Shown piece after piece: positions 42,845 through 52,253 of a DNA stretch of 64,000 nt. Numbering within the stretch: position 1 is the stretch's first letter; each line of letters begins with the position of its first letter. The position numbers and the translations under genes were made by a program. Origin of the DNA: an uncultured Tidjanibacter sp. (GTDB lineage: Bacteria > Bacteroidota > Bacteroidia > Bacteroidales > Rikenellaceae). The stretch covers positions 124,001 to 188,000 of the forward strand of contig CALVCL010000001.1 of NCBI GenBank assembly GCA_944326085.1. Reading direction: 5' to 3'. The notes below the pieces were generated by a model. That model saw nothing but the letters and a program-made list of their open reading frames with translations, searched no databases and was not told the origin of the DNA.

Positions 42845-44842
42845 TTATTCGCCATTGTCCTGCGCATCAGCTCCTCCGGCATAGAATTGAAGAACCGTAT
42901 AGGCTTCAGCTATGCCCAGCTCTCCTGCCTTGCTCATGTCGAGAAGACCTTTGCGCGTATCTTTCATGTATATCTGTACGAGTCCCCTGTTGAAGTAGGC
43001 TTCGGCCAGTGCAGGATCGAGTTCGATGGCCCGCGAATAGTCTTCGAAAGCAGCAGGAAAGTCGCCCGACAAGGCCTGCAGATTGCCGCGGTTGTAGTAT
43101 ACCTGCGGAAGCTGCGGTGCCAGCTTGGCGGCCTTGTTGAGATCGGCAATAGCATCGTCGTAGCTGTATGTACGTGAGGCGTCACTCATGTGCGAAGAAC
43201 GGTCGCTCTCGAGTGATATGCGCGAATAGCTGCCGTATATCGAAGATATGAAATCGGTCATCTCGGCCTGTATTGCTGCCCGCTCTATGTAAAGGAATGG
43301 ATTGGTAGGCTCGAGCGACACGGCGGCCGACAGGTCGTTTATTGCATTGGTGTATTGTCGCAGCAGAGATTGTGTTATGCCGCGCAAGAAAAGCAGTTTC
43401 CAGTTGCTGCTGCCAGGTGTTTCGGCAAGTCGAGTGTCGATGGCTACTATATCGTTCGGCGCTGCGGTTTCGCCGTTACATGAGAATACAAGAGGTACGT
43501 CTTCATGACCGATCAATGCGATAAAGTCAGAGGCTTCCTTTTGACCGGGACGCACCGGTGCAAATCGTCGGCTTTCGTCGGTGCTTATTGTGAAACGGTA
43601 CATCGGGCGTATGGTGATACATTCCTTTTCGCCAGCTACGGTATTGCGTATTGGGGCATCGGCCATGCGTGTATCGAACGACAACAGCTTGTTGAACTGG
43701 CGCGATGTGTCGGCAAATAAAACATCGCCACCGCCTTCGAGGCGTTCACGGTATGCCTCTATTTTGCGTTCGGCTGTCTGACGGTCGCGCTCGGCTCCCT
43801 GGACATCGCGCAGCAGATATTTGACCGAGGCGCGTCCGAGATAGGCGTTGGCAAAATCGGGGTACAGCTCTATTGCCTTGTCGTAGTCGTGCAGGGCTTC
43901 GTCAAGATTGCCGAGGCGGTAGTGCAGACCGGCGCGATTGTAGTATACTATAACATTGTCGGGGGAGTATTGCGCCACCATATCGTAATCTTCGAGGGCG
44001 CGGTTGTAATCGCCCATTTCCGACCTTAGCAGCGCACGATTGAAGTAGGTGACAGAGCTTGTAGGGTCAAGTTCAAGTACGCGGTCGAAATCGGCCAGCG
44101 CTTCACGCAGCTGCTTTTTGTTGTAGTGTGCCATGGCGCGGCTAAAATAGGATGGCACGTAGGTGGAATCGCATTTGACGGCCATGTCGAAGTCGGCCAG
44201 GGCATCATCGTAACGCTTTTCGGCCATGTACAGCGACCCGCGTTCGATGTAGCCGCGGGGATATTCGCGGTTGGTGCGTATGGTGCGTTCGAAATCGGCA
44301 TATGCTGCTACGGTGTCATTTAGATGCAGGTATGCCACGCCACGGTTGGCATAGGCATCGGCATCGTGCTGATTGTAGCGCAGATACATGTCGAAGTCGG
44401 CAACGGCATCCTTGTAGCTGCCGGTCAGAATGCGTGTTACGCCGCGGCTGAAATACGGGGCAAGGTAGTCTGGACGAAGTTCTATGGCTTCCTGAAAGTC
44501 ACGGAGGGCATCGTCGTAATTGCCCATGCGCGAACGCGTTAATGCCCTGAATTGGTAGGCATTGGTATAGACAGGGTTGATGTCCAGCGTTTTGGAGAAG
44601 TCTCGTTCGGCGCCGAGCAGGTCGCCCTGATGATATTTGGCGACTCCGCGCCAGAAGTAGCCTTCATAGGCATCAGGTTCAGCTCGCAGCAGTATGTTAA
44701 GGGTTTCGATAGCTTCGCGATAACGGTTATCCATCACCATATCGCGTCCGGCCCACACAAAATAATTCTTGTCAATCTGTGCTTCGGCACGCGGAATGGA
44801 AATGCATATAGCCAGCAATATGGAGAATAGAAACGTGCGCAT
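42845..44842 (-). CDS. Secreted tetratricopeptide-repeat protein
   Basis: The 665-residue protein has a signal peptide (about 1-22, ending RAEAQ) and is therefore periplasmic or surface. About ten TPR units occupy residues 25-365, with repeats such as DAYANRGVAYLHLNDTVAAY and PSYFSRAMAHYNKKQLREAL. A non-TPR region at about 370-490 interrupts, and three or four more TPRs end the protein (VYYNRGNLQALSGDFPAAFE). TPRs bind proteins; the partner is unknown. It is the upstream gene of a unit with an MFS transporter. Confidence 0.9.
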   Translation of the reverse strand: MRTFLFSILLAICISIPRAEAQIDKNYFVWAGRDMVMDNRYREAIETLNILLRAEPDAYEGYFWRGVAKYHQGDLLGAERDFSKTLDINPVYTNAYQFRALTRSRMGNYDDALRDFQEAIELRPDYLAPYFSRGVTRILTGSYKDAVADFDMYLRYNQHDADAYANRGVAYLHLNDTVAAYADFERTIRTNREYPRGYIERGSLYMAEKRYDDALADFDMAVKCDSTYVPSYFSRAMAHYNKKQLREALADFDRVLELDPTSSVTYFNRALLRSEMGDYNRALEDYDMVAQYSPDNVIVYYNRAGLHYRLGNLDEALHDYDKAIELYPDFANAYLGRASVKYLLRDVQGAERDRQTAERKIEAYRERLEGGGDVLFADTSRQFNKLLSFDTRMADAPIRNTVAGEKECITIRPMYRFTISTDESRRFAPVRPGQKEASDFIALIGHEDVPLVFSCNGETAAPNDIVAIDTRLAETPGSSNWKLLFLRGITQSLLRQYTNAINDLSAAVSLEPTNPFLYIERAAIQAEMTDFISSIYGSYSRISLESDRSSHMSDASRTYSYDDAIADLNKAAKLAPQLPQVYYNRGNLQALSGDFPAAFEDYSRAIELDPALAEAYFNRGLVQIYMKDTRKGLLDMSKAGELGIAEAYTVLQFYAGGADAQDNGE

Positions 44843-45070
44843 CCCGTGTCTTTGAACTTGTAAAGATAGCCAATATAGTTTAAGGTATTACTGTCTGCAG
44901 GTATTTTTGTGCTTGTTGTAAGCTTGGTATTGATGTTATGTGTCTGGTTGCTAAAGTGTTGTGTGCAGATGCCGCGCCGGGCGTTTTTATGTGGTGTCGA
45001 ATTGCGGTTCGGATGTGAAATTTGGCTGGCAAAAAAAATGTCCCGTTATGCCTATCTTGCGGAAAAATAG

Positions 45071-45078
45071 TAAATTTG
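45071..45078 (+). promoter_or_regulatory. -7 box of the etfB-etfA-acyl-CoA dehydrogenase operon
   Basis: TAAATTTG fits TAnnTTTG; no good -33 box is seen. The leader to etfB would be long (about 165 nt). Confidence 0.5.
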
Positions 45079-45200
45079 CATGCGGGAGTATTTGAATGTG
45101 TCAGATGCATTACGCTGTGAGGCAATTCGATACATGTCACAAGGACAGCGAGGAATGCATGTAGTGACTCCCGTGGCATGAACTAAACTAATTAACGTCA

Positions 45201-45228
45201 GGGCTTGCAGGCTTGCCTGCATGAGCCC
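45201..45228 (+). promoter_or_regulatory. Hairpin in etfB leader
   Basis: GGGCT (45201-45205) pairs with AGCCC, and GCAGG pairs with CCTGC inside, leaving CTTG as the loop. It ends about 25 nt before the etfB ATG and could affect translation; it resembles no riboswitch I know. Confidence 0.35.
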
Positions 45229-45252
45229 GAATACTAACATAATATTAGACTA

Positions 45253-46128
45253 ATGGGAAAACAGTTGAAAGTAGTTGTGCTTGCCAAGCAGGTGCCAGAC
45301 ACACGTAACGTGGGTAAGGACGCCATGAAGGCTGACGGTACTGTAAACCGTGCGGCTCTGCCGGCAATCTTCAACCCCGAAGACCTGAATGCGCTGGAAC
45401 AGGCGCTGACCATAAAGGATATGTGCGAAGGCACCACTGTGTATATCCTCACAATGGGCCCGCTGCGTGCGGCCGATATTATCCGCGATGCCATGTTCCG
45501 TGGTGCCGATGGGGGTTATCTCCTTACTGACCGCGCATTCGCGGGAGCCGACACGCTGGCCACTTCATATGCTTTGTCGAGGGCATTGGTGGAAATCAAG
45601 CCTGACCTTATAATCGCCGGCCGTCAGGCAATTGACGGAGACACCGCTCAGGTAGGTCCTCAGGTTGCCGAGAAACTCGGCCTTCCGCAGATTACCTACG
45701 CAGAACAGATAGAGTCGATAGACGACAGGCAGATAGTTGTCAAGCGTCGTCTTGAGCACGGCGTGGAGACCGTTTCGGCGCCGTTCCCCGTGGTTATAAC
45801 CGTTAATGCTTCCGCACCCGAATGCCGTCCTCAGAATGCCAAGAGGGTTATGAAGTACAAACGTGCCATGACACGCAGTGAACTTCAGGCTGCGGGTGAT
45901 GACTATATGCAGTTTGTCGAGAACAAGGACTATCTGAAAATCGTGGAGTGGAATGTTGGTGACATAGACGCCGACCCCGCACAGCTCGGTATGCTCGGCT
46001 CGCCGACCAAGGTTAAACAGATAGAAAACGTGGTGTTCCAAGCCAAGGAGTCGCGTAAACTGACGGTTTCGGACGCCGACATCAATTCACTCATGGTAGA
46101 ACTTATCGCCGGACATACGCTCGGATAG
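45253..46128 (+). CDS. etfB: Electron transfer flavoprotein subunit beta
   Basis: The 291-residue protein is EtfB, with LKVVVLAKQVPDTRNVGKDA at the start, DLNALEQALTIKD near 40-52 and LIIAGRQAIDGDTAQVGPQVA near 117-137, the family signature. EtfA/EtfB carry electrons between acyl-CoA dehydrogenases and other partners. Its partner genes follow directly: etfA, then an acyl-CoA dehydrogenase. Confidence 0.95.
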   Translation: MGKQLKVVVLAKQVPDTRNVGKDAMKADGTVNRAALPAIFNPEDLNALEQALTIKDMCEGTTVYILTMGPLRAADIIRDAMFRGADGGYLLTDRAFAGADTLATSYALSRALVEIKPDLIIAGRQAIDGDTAQVGPQVAEKLGLPQITYAEQIESIDDRQIVVKRRLEHGVETVSAPFPVVITVNASAPECRPQNAKRVMKYKRAMTRSELQAAGDDYMQFVENKDYLKIVEWNVGDIDADPAQLGMLGSPTKVKQIENVVFQAKESRKLTVSDADINSLMVELIAGHTLG

Positions 46129-46142
46129 TGGAGGAACGCAAG

Positions 46143-47162
46143 ATGAACAACATATTCGTATATATAGAGACGGAAGGCGGCAAGGTCGCCGATGTCAGCC
46201 TCGAATTGCTTACCAAGGGACGTGAACTTGCCGATCGCCTCGGCTGCAAACTCGAAGCCCTTGCTATAGGTCATAACCTCGCCGGTCTGGACAAAACCGT
46301 AGGCATGTATGGTGCCGACACCCTTTGGGTGGCGGACGACAGGGAATTGGAGCCTTACCGTACATTGCCCCATACGGCAATCATCTGCGGCATTTTCGGT
46401 GAGGAGAAACCTCAGATTGCACTTTTCGGTGCAACTCCCGTGGGCCGCGACCTCGCACCGCGTGTGTCGTCCACTTTGGGCAGCGGTCTGACTGCCGACT
46501 GCACCAGCCTCGTTATCGGTGACTACACCGATGCAAAATCGGGCAAGGAATACAAGGATCTGCTTTATCAGATACGTCCCGCATTCGGCGGTAACATTAT
46601 AGCGACTATTGTCAATCCCGACCATCGTCCCCAAATGGCTACCGTTCGTGAGGGTGTGATGCGCAAGGAAGAAGTCAAGAGCCCAACAACTCCGGAAATA
46701 AAGAATGTCGATGTCAGAAAGTATGTCAAGGATACCGACCTTGTTGTTAAGATTATTGACCGTCACATCGAGGAGAGAGGTATAGACATCAAGAACTCGC
46801 CTGTAATCGTTGCCGGCGGTTACGGTATGGGCAGCAAGGAGAACTTTGCTCTGCTGCATGAGCTTGCCGACCTGCTCGGCGGAGAGGTGGGTGCGTCGCG
46901 TGCCGCTGTCGATGCAGGCTTTACTGACCATGCAAGGCAGATTGGGCAGACGGGTGTTACCGTACGTCCGAAACTTTATATTGCCTGCGGTATTTCAGGG
47001 CAGATACAGCACACGGCCGGTATGGACCAGTCGTCGATGGTGATTGCCATCAACACCGACCCTGATGCACCGATAAACAAATTCGCCGATTTCGTCATCA
47101 CGGGCGACGCCATGGAGGTAATACCCAAGATGATAAAATACTATAAACAGAATTCCAAATAG
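46143..47162 (+). CDS. etfA: Electron transfer flavoprotein subunit alpha
   Basis: Starting at ATG 46143 it has 339 residues. It shows the alpha-subunit FAD domain in the C-terminal half: VAGGYGMGSKENFALLHELA near 220, GASRAAVDAGF, and PKLYIACGISGQIQHTAGM near 280-300. It lies 14 bp after etfB, and a GGAGG sits just upstream (46130-46134), one of the few SD-like sites here. With EtfB and the downstream dehydrogenase it forms one electron-transfer module. Confidence 0.95.
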   Translation: MNNIFVYIETEGGKVADVSLELLTKGRELADRLGCKLEALAIGHNLAGLDKTVGMYGADTLWVADDRELEPYRTLPHTAIICGIFGEEKPQIALFGATPVGRDLAPRVSSTLGSGLTADCTSLVIGDYTDAKSGKEYKDLLYQIRPAFGGNIIATIVNPDHRPQMATVREGVMRKEEVKSPTTPEIKNVDVRKYVKDTDLVVKIIDRHIEERGIDIKNSPVIVAGGYGMGSKENFALLHELADLLGGEVGASRAAVDAGFTDHARQIGQTGVTVRPKLYIACGISGQIQHTAGMDQSSMVIAINTDPDAPINKFADFVITGDAMEVIPKMIKYYKQNSK

Positions 47163-47228
47163 CATCAGCCTGCAGTGCCGTCACTCCTTCGGGTTGTCGG
47201 CATGCGGTTGTGCCAAACAGGATAAGAC

Positions 47229-48950
47229 ATGGGAAACTTTTTTTTAGATAATAAAGACCTGCAGTTCCACCTCAACCATCCGTTGATGAAGAAAATCGTG
47301 GAGCTGCGCGAGAAGAATTTCGTCGACAAGGACGTGTATGACTACGCTCCGGTAGATTTCGAGGACACGATGGACAGCTACCGCAGGGTGCTTGAAATAG
47401 CCGGTGGCATCTGCTCCGACGTGATTGCGGCCAACGCAGAGGATGTCGATAAGGAAGGTCCGAAGGTAGTGGACGACCACGTGGTTTATGCGCGTGGTAC
47501 TCAGGCCAACCTCGAAGCTATCCGTAAGGCCGGCCTCGGCGGTATACACCTTCCACGCAAGTATGAGGGCCTTAACATGTCGCTCATCTGCTTCGTAATG
47601 GCCAATGAAATGGTTGCCCGCGGCGATGCAGGTTTCGAGAACATCTGGGGTCTTCAGGACTGCGCCGAGACAATCAACGAATTTGCCAGCGAGGAAATCA
47701 AACAGAAATATCTGCCGCTCGTATCGCGCGGTGCAACATGCGCCATGGCGCTTACCGAACCGGATGCAGGTTCCGACCTTCAGGCCGTAATGCTTAAGGC
47801 TCACTACGATGAGGCCAGCGGTAAGTGGCTCCTCAATGGTGTTAAGCGTTTCATTACCAACGGTGACGGCGACATATCGCTCGTTTTGGCTCGTTCTGAG
47901 GAGGGCACCAAAGACGGACGAGGTCTTTCCATGTTTGTTTATGACCGCCGCGACGGTGGCGTAAAGGTTCGCCGTATTGAGAATAAGCTTGGTATCAAGG
48001 GTTCGCCTACCTGCGAGTTGGTTTACACCAATGCTCCCGCCGAACTCGTCGGTGACCGCAAGATGGGTCTTATCAAGTATGTGATGTCGCTCATGAATGC
48101 TGCCCGTTTAGGTATCGGTGCGCAGGGTACCGGTCTTTGCGAGGCTGCTTACCGTGAGGCTCTCAAGTATGCCAACGAGCGCCAGCAGTTCGGCAAGCCC
48201 ATCATACAGTTCCCTGCCATGTACGAGATGCTCACCAACATGAAGGCAAAACTCTATGCTTCGCGTGCCATGCTTTATGAGACAGCACGCTTCGTGGAGG
48301 TTTACAAGTGCTGGGCCGAGATAGGCAAGGAGCGTCCGCTGACTTCCGAGGAGAAGACCGAGATGAAGGCTTACAACAAGCTTGCCGACGCATTTACTCC
48401 TGTCTGCAAGATGTTTGCCAGCGAGTATGCCAACCAGTTGGCTTACGATGCACTCCAGATACACGGCGGTTCGGGTTATATGAAGGATTACCCGATAGAG
48501 CGTATTTACCGTGATGCCCGAATAACCAACATCTATGAAGGTACCTCGCAGCTTCAGGTTGTTGCCGCAATCCGCCACGTGACTACCGGTACTTATCTTG
48601 CACAGATAAAGGCATACGAGGCCGCCGAACATCCTGCGGAACTCAAGCATCTGCTTGACAAGCTCGTTGCCATGCGTGAGGATTACGAGAGGGCCATTGC
48701 ACGTGTAACGGCCGGTGACGGTGAGCAGATAGACTTCCATGCACGCCGTCTGGTTGACATGACAGGTCATCTTATTCTGTCGCATTTGTTGCTCCGCCAG
48801 GCAGGCGAGAGCGCGGAATATGTCGTTCCGGCAGAGGTTTACATCAAACATGCTCAGGCTCAGAACGCAGCTGCCCTCAAGTTCATTGAAGGTTCGTGCT
48901 GCGGCGACATAGATATCTATAAGGCTGTGCTTTCCGAAAGCGTGGAGTAG
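47229..48950 (+). CDS. Acyl-CoA dehydrogenase (long form)
   Basis: The 573-residue flavoprotein has the acyl-CoA dehydrogenase core (CAMALTEPDAGSDLQAV near 173-190 and the catalytic Glu in NIYEGTSQLQVVAA near 435-448). A C-terminal extension of about 120 residues makes it longer than the usual 380. Its position after etfBA says ETF is its electron partner. Reduction of an enoyl-CoA for fermentation is more likely than fatty-acid oxidation in an anaerobe, but that is inference. A run of eight T (47238-47245) occurs three codons after the start. Confidence 0.93.
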   Translation: MGNFFLDNKDLQFHLNHPLMKKIVELREKNFVDKDVYDYAPVDFEDTMDSYRRVLEIAGGICSDVIAANAEDVDKEGPKVVDDHVVYARGTQANLEAIRKAGLGGIHLPRKYEGLNMSLICFVMANEMVARGDAGFENIWGLQDCAETINEFASEEIKQKYLPLVSRGATCAMALTEPDAGSDLQAVMLKAHYDEASGKWLLNGVKRFITNGDGDISLVLARSEEGTKDGRGLSMFVYDRRDGGVKVRRIENKLGIKGSPTCELVYTNAPAELVGDRKMGLIKYVMSLMNAARLGIGAQGTGLCEAAYREALKYANERQQFGKPIIQFPAMYEMLTNMKAKLYASRAMLYETARFVEVYKCWAEIGKERPLTSEEKTEMKAYNKLADAFTPVCKMFASEYANQLAYDALQIHGGSGYMKDYPIERIYRDARITNIYEGTSQLQVVAAIRHVTTGTYLAQIKAYEAAEHPAELKHLLDKLVAMREDYERAIARVTAGDGEQIDFHARRLVDMTGHLILSHLLLRQAGESAEYVVPAEVYIKHAQAQNAAALKFIEGSCCGDIDIYKAVLSESVE

Positions 48951-48968
48951 CAGATATTCTTTATACTA

Positions 48969-49000
48969 ACAGAGGGCATCGGATTTCCGATGCCCTCTGT
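48969..49000. terminator. Hairpin between acyl-CoA dehydrogenase gene and hemW
   Basis: Arms 48969-48982 and 48987-49000 (AGAGGGCATCGG type) pair perfectly around ATTT. T-tracts are weak; convergent position supports a terminator. Confidence 0.7.
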
Positions 49001-49016
49001 CGTTTTCAAACCGATG

Positions 49017-50144
49017 TTATTCGACGTAGAACAATTCGCTTATTATGTCATTAGACACCATCCATTTTTCCGGCGGAATGCAATATGAGGTACCGTTGAA
49101 TGCAATGCAGCCTTCTTTTATTAAACGTTTGACACTGCCAGAGAAGAACTCCATACCGATACTTCCGAACCGTTCTGCCATGTGTTCGGGGTTTATACCG
49201 TCGCTGGTGCGAAGGGCGGTCATGATGAATTCGTTGTATTTGTCGGCATGCGACAGCGTCTCGCCGTCATAGATGATATCGCTGCCGGCATCCTTTATGT
49301 ATCCTTTTACGTCCGATGCTGCATAGGTGCGGTGCGTGCCGTCGTAACTGTGTGCCGACGGCCCGAGGCCGAGATAGCGGCGCCCGCTCCAATAGGCCAT
49401 GTTGTGGTGCGCCCTGCATCCCTGTAAGGCATAGTTGGAGATTTCGTAATGCTCGAAACCGTGCGCGGTCAGAATGTCGTGACAGGCAAGGTAGTGTGCT
49501 TCGCATTCCTCGTCGCTGGCGGGAATAAGGCGACCGCTCGCCTCCATATTGCCGAAAACTGTGCCTTCGGCTATGGTCAGGCAGTAGGCCGAAATGTGGC
49601 TCACCCCAAGGTCGACTGCCGTACGTACATTTTGGCTCCATTCTTCTGTCGTCATGCCGGGTACGCCGAAGATTAGGTCAATGGATACATTGTCGTATCC
49701 TCTGCGTTGAACGGCCTCGACGGCCTGCATCGCCTGTACGGCATTGTGACGGCGGCCCATCATCCGCAGGTCGCGGTCGATGAATGACTGTACGCCGAAA
49801 CTGATGCGGTTTATGTCGGTATCGGTCAGAGCATCGAGGTAGTTGTCGGTGATGTCGTCCGGATTGGCTTCAACGGTTATCTCTTTCACATGCCCGAGGT
49901 TCCATAGTGTTGCTGCCTTGTCGAGTATTTGCTGCAATGTTGCAGGAGGCAGTACCGACGGTGTGCCGCCACCGAAAAAAACGGTATCGACAGGCTCGCT
50001 GCCGAAATAGTCGCGGCGGTATTCCATTTCGCGATCGAGGGCGTCGATGTAATCGTTGGTGTCGGCACACGCGGTGCTTTTGTAAAAGTCACAGTAGTTG
50101 CATCGTGTCCGGCAGAAGGGTATGTGTATGTAGAGTGACGCCAT
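49017..50144 (-). CDS. hemW: Radical SAM heme chaperone HemW
   Basis: Taking the start at 50144 (MASLYIHIPFCRTRCNYC) gives 375 residues. It has the radical SAM motif C11xxxC15xxC18 and then DFYKS. FFGGGTPSVLPPATLQQIL near 70-88 and NRISFGVQSF near 125 fit HemW/HemN-like. HemW-type proteins lack the HemN residues for coproporphyrinogen decarboxylation and act in heme delivery; this is by family. The promoter CAAAATTA (50180-50187, -7 on the minus strand) sits 36 bp upstream. Confidence 0.92.
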   Translation of the reverse strand: MASLYIHIPFCRTRCNYCDFYKSTACADTNDYIDALDREMEYRRDYFGSEPVDTVFFGGGTPSVLPPATLQQILDKAATLWNLGHVKEITVEANPDDITDNYLDALTDTDINRISFGVQSFIDRDLRMMGRRHNAVQAMQAVEAVQRRGYDNVSIDLIFGVPGMTTEEWSQNVRTAVDLGVSHISAYCLTIAEGTVFGNMEASGRLIPASDEECEAHYLACHDILTAHGFEHYEISNYALQGCRAHHNMAYWSGRRYLGLGPSAHSYDGTHRTYAASDVKGYIKDAGSDIIYDGETLSHADKYNEFIMTALRTSDGINPEHMAERFGSIGMEFFSGSVKRLIKEGCIAFNGTSYCIPPEKWMVSNDIISELFYVE

Positions 50145-50179
50145 GCTGCTTGTTTTGTACGGTACGTGGAGCCGCACTG

Positions 50180-50209
50180 CAAAATTATTACAAATTGCGC
50201 GTAAATCAA
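50180..50209 (-). promoter_or_regulatory. hemW promoter
   Basis: On the minus strand the -7 box TAATTTTG (50187 to 50180) and a TTG at about 50209-50207, 19 bp upstream, match the Bacteroidales pattern. It also argues for the 50144 start. Confidence 0.55.
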
Positions 50210-50298
50210 TTACATGTGTACTTGTAGACTTGTAGACATCGCTAAATTATGTAGCAATTAAAAAACATGTTTTATTGTCTCTTAACAGAATTATTGCA

Positions 50299-50306
50299 TA
50301 TCTTTG
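50299..50306 (+). promoter_or_regulatory. -7 box of pckA
   Basis: TATCTTTG fits TAnnTTTG and leaves a leader of about 130 nt before pckA. Confidence 0.6.
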
Positions 50307-50311
50307 CGTCG

Positions 50312-50382
50312 ATGTTAGTCTGCTAACAATAAAGCCGCCGAAAATCAGTTAATATATGCGAACGGCGGAAATGAGGCGGCTT
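50312..50382 (+). promoter_or_regulatory. pckA leader with two mutually exclusive stems
   Basis: The segment AAGCCGCC (50332-50339) can pair with GGCGGCTT (50375-50382). The overlapping CCGCCG (50335-50340) can instead pair with CGGCGG (50363-50368). A small GTTAG/CTAAC hairpin comes first (near 50314-50327). Such alternative pairing is what a switch would need, but no known riboswitch motif is recognised. Confidence 0.35.
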
Positions 50383-50439
50383 CAAGGCCCCCGTCGCGTA
50401 GTTTTGAATTGTTGATAAACACATAATACAGATAGGATT

Positions 50440-52053
50440 ATGGCAAAGAAAATTGATTTGACAAAGTACGGTATTACCGGCACTCCGGAGATACTCTACA
50501 ACCCTTCCTACGAACAGCTTTTCGAGGAGGAGATGAACCCCGCCCTTACCGGTTACGACAGGGGTCAGCTTACCGAAACAGGTGCAGTCAATGTTATGAC
50601 AGGTGAGTATACAGGCCGTTCTCCCAAAGATAAGTTCTTCGTAATGGACGATACTACGCGCGACACTATCTGGTGGACAAGCGACGAGTACAAGAACGAC
50701 AACAAGCCTGTTACTCCCGAGACATGGAAGGAACTCAAGAAGATTGCTGCCGAGGAGCTCTCCAACAAGAGGCTTTTCGTAATGGATACTTTCTGCGGTG
50801 CCAATGAGAATACACGTCTCAAGATACGTTTCATCATGGAGGTTGCATGGCAGGCTCACTTTGTGAAGAACATGTTCATCCGTCCTACCGAAGAGGAACT
50901 CGAAAACTACGGCGAGCCTGACTTCGTTGTAATGAACGCATCGAAGGCAAAGGTTACCAACTACAAGGAACTGGGCCTCAACTCCGAGACAGCCGTTGTG
51001 TTCAACCTCACCGAAAAGGTACAGGTTATCATCAACACATGGTATGGCGGTGAAATGAAGAAGGGTATGTTCTCCTACATGAACTACCTCCTCCCGCTGA
51101 AGGGTATCGCTTCCATGCACTGCTCTGCCAACACAGATATGGAAGGCAAGAACACCGCGATATTCTTCGGCCTGTCAGGTACCGGCAAGACCACTCTTTC
51201 GACTGACCCGAAGCGTCTGCTTATCGGTGACGACGAGCATGGCTGGGATGACGAAGGCGTGTTCAACTTCGAGGGTGGCTGCTATGCAAAGGTTATAAAC
51301 CTCGACAAGGAGAGCGAACCCGATATTTGGAACGCAATCAAGCGCGATGCGCTTCTTGAGAACGTTACCGTTGACAAGGAAGGGCATATCAACTTCGCCG
51401 ACAAGAGCGTGACGGAGAACACACGTGTATCGTATCCGATATATTACATCAAGAATATTGTTAAGCCCGTATCGAAGGGTCCGGCTGCCCAGAGGGTAAT
51501 CTTCCTGTCAGCCGATGCGTTCGGCGTGCTGCCTCCCGTATCGATACTGACTCCGGAGCAGACCAAGTACTACTTCCTCTCCGGCTTTACCGCAAAACTC
51601 GCAGGTACAGAACGCGGTATCACCGAGCCGACTCCGACCTTCTCGGCATGCTTCGGCGCAGCGTTCCTTTCGCTGCACCCGACCAAGTACGGTCAGGAAC
51701 TTGTTAAGCGTATGGAACAGTCCGGTGCGAAGGCATATCTCGTGAATACCGGCTGGAACGGTACCGGCAAGCGTATCTCCATCAGGGATACCCGTGGTAT
51801 CATCGACGCTATTCTCGACGGTTCGATAGACAAGGCTCCGACCAAGCAGATACCTTACTTCAATTTCACTGTTCCGACCGAACTGCCCGGAGTTGACCCT
51901 GCAATCCTCGACCCGCGCGACACCTATGCCGCACCGGAAGAGTGGAACAAGAGGGCTGAGGACCTTGCTGGCCGCTTCATCAAGAACTTCGAGAAGTTCA
52001 CCGGAAACGAAGAGGGCAAGTCTCTCGTCGCTGCCGGCCCGAAGCTGAAATAA
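50440..52053 (+). CDS. pckA: Phosphoenolpyruvate carboxykinase (ATP)
   Basis: The 537-residue enzyme interconverts oxaloacetate and phosphoenolpyruvate with ATP/ADP. It has the P-loop GLSGTGKTT (244-252) for nucleotide binding and [13 protein letters not shown] near 53-65. [18 protein letters not shown] near 390 and the downstream NTGWNGTG lead to the C-terminal metal and substrate site. In gut Bacteroidales it fixes CO2 on the way to succinate, so high expression is expected, and codon use looks biased. It is monocistronic with a strong terminator. Confidence 0.98.
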   Translation: MAKKIDLTKYGITGTPEILYNPSYEQLFEEEMNPALTGYDRGQLTETGAVNVMTGEYTGRSPKDKFFVMDDTTRDTIWWTSDEYKNDNKPVTPETWKELKKIAAEELSNKRLFVMDTFCGANENTRLKIRFIMEVAWQAHFVKNMFIRPTEEELENYGEPDFVVMNASKAKVTNYKELGLNSETAVVFNLTEKVQVIINTWYGGEMKKGMFSYMNYLLPLKGIASMHCSANTDMEGKNTAIFFGLSGTGKTTLSTDPKRLLIGDDEHGWDDEGVFNFEGGCYAKVINLDKESEPDIWNAIKRDALLENVTVDKEGHINFADKSVTENTRVSYPIYYIKNIVKPVSKGPAAQRVIFLSADAFGVLPPVSILTPEQTKYYFLSGFTAKLAGTERGITEPTPTFSACFGAAFLSLHPTKYGQELVKRMEQSGAKAYLVNTGWNGTGKRISIRDTRGIIDAILDGSIDKAPTKQIPYFNFTVPTELPGVDPAILDPRDTYAAPEEWNKRAEDLAGRFIKNFEKFTGNEEGKSLVAAGPKLK

Positions 52054-52085
52054 TTAGGCTTTGTAACGGCATATACATATAACGT

Positions 52086-52116
52086 AGGCGGCATGCAATA
52101 GCATGCCGCCTTTTTT
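52086..52116 (+). terminator. pckA terminator
   Basis: Arms AGGCGGCATGC (52086-52096) and GCATGCCGCCT (52101-52111) are followed by a run of six T (52111-52116). Confidence 0.9.
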
Positions 52117-52253
52117 CATGTCATTGGAAGGGCAATTCAGTGCAGGTCGGCCCGATTGGAGCGGAGTGCCTGTTGGGAATGTATTGTCGCAAACCTTCTG
52201 TTTTTTTACGTCAGTGCGTTACAATACTTTCGGGTAGTAACTGCTCGGCCGGT

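Larger units (their letters stand above)
44843..45252. other. 410-bp intergenic region upstream of etfB
   Basis: No gene is seen. A TATTTTTG sequence at 44902-44909 and a TAAATTTG box at 45071-45078 are promoter-like on the plus strand. From the second, a leader of about 165 nt would precede etfB, with a stable hairpin at 45201-45228. Confidence 0.6.
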
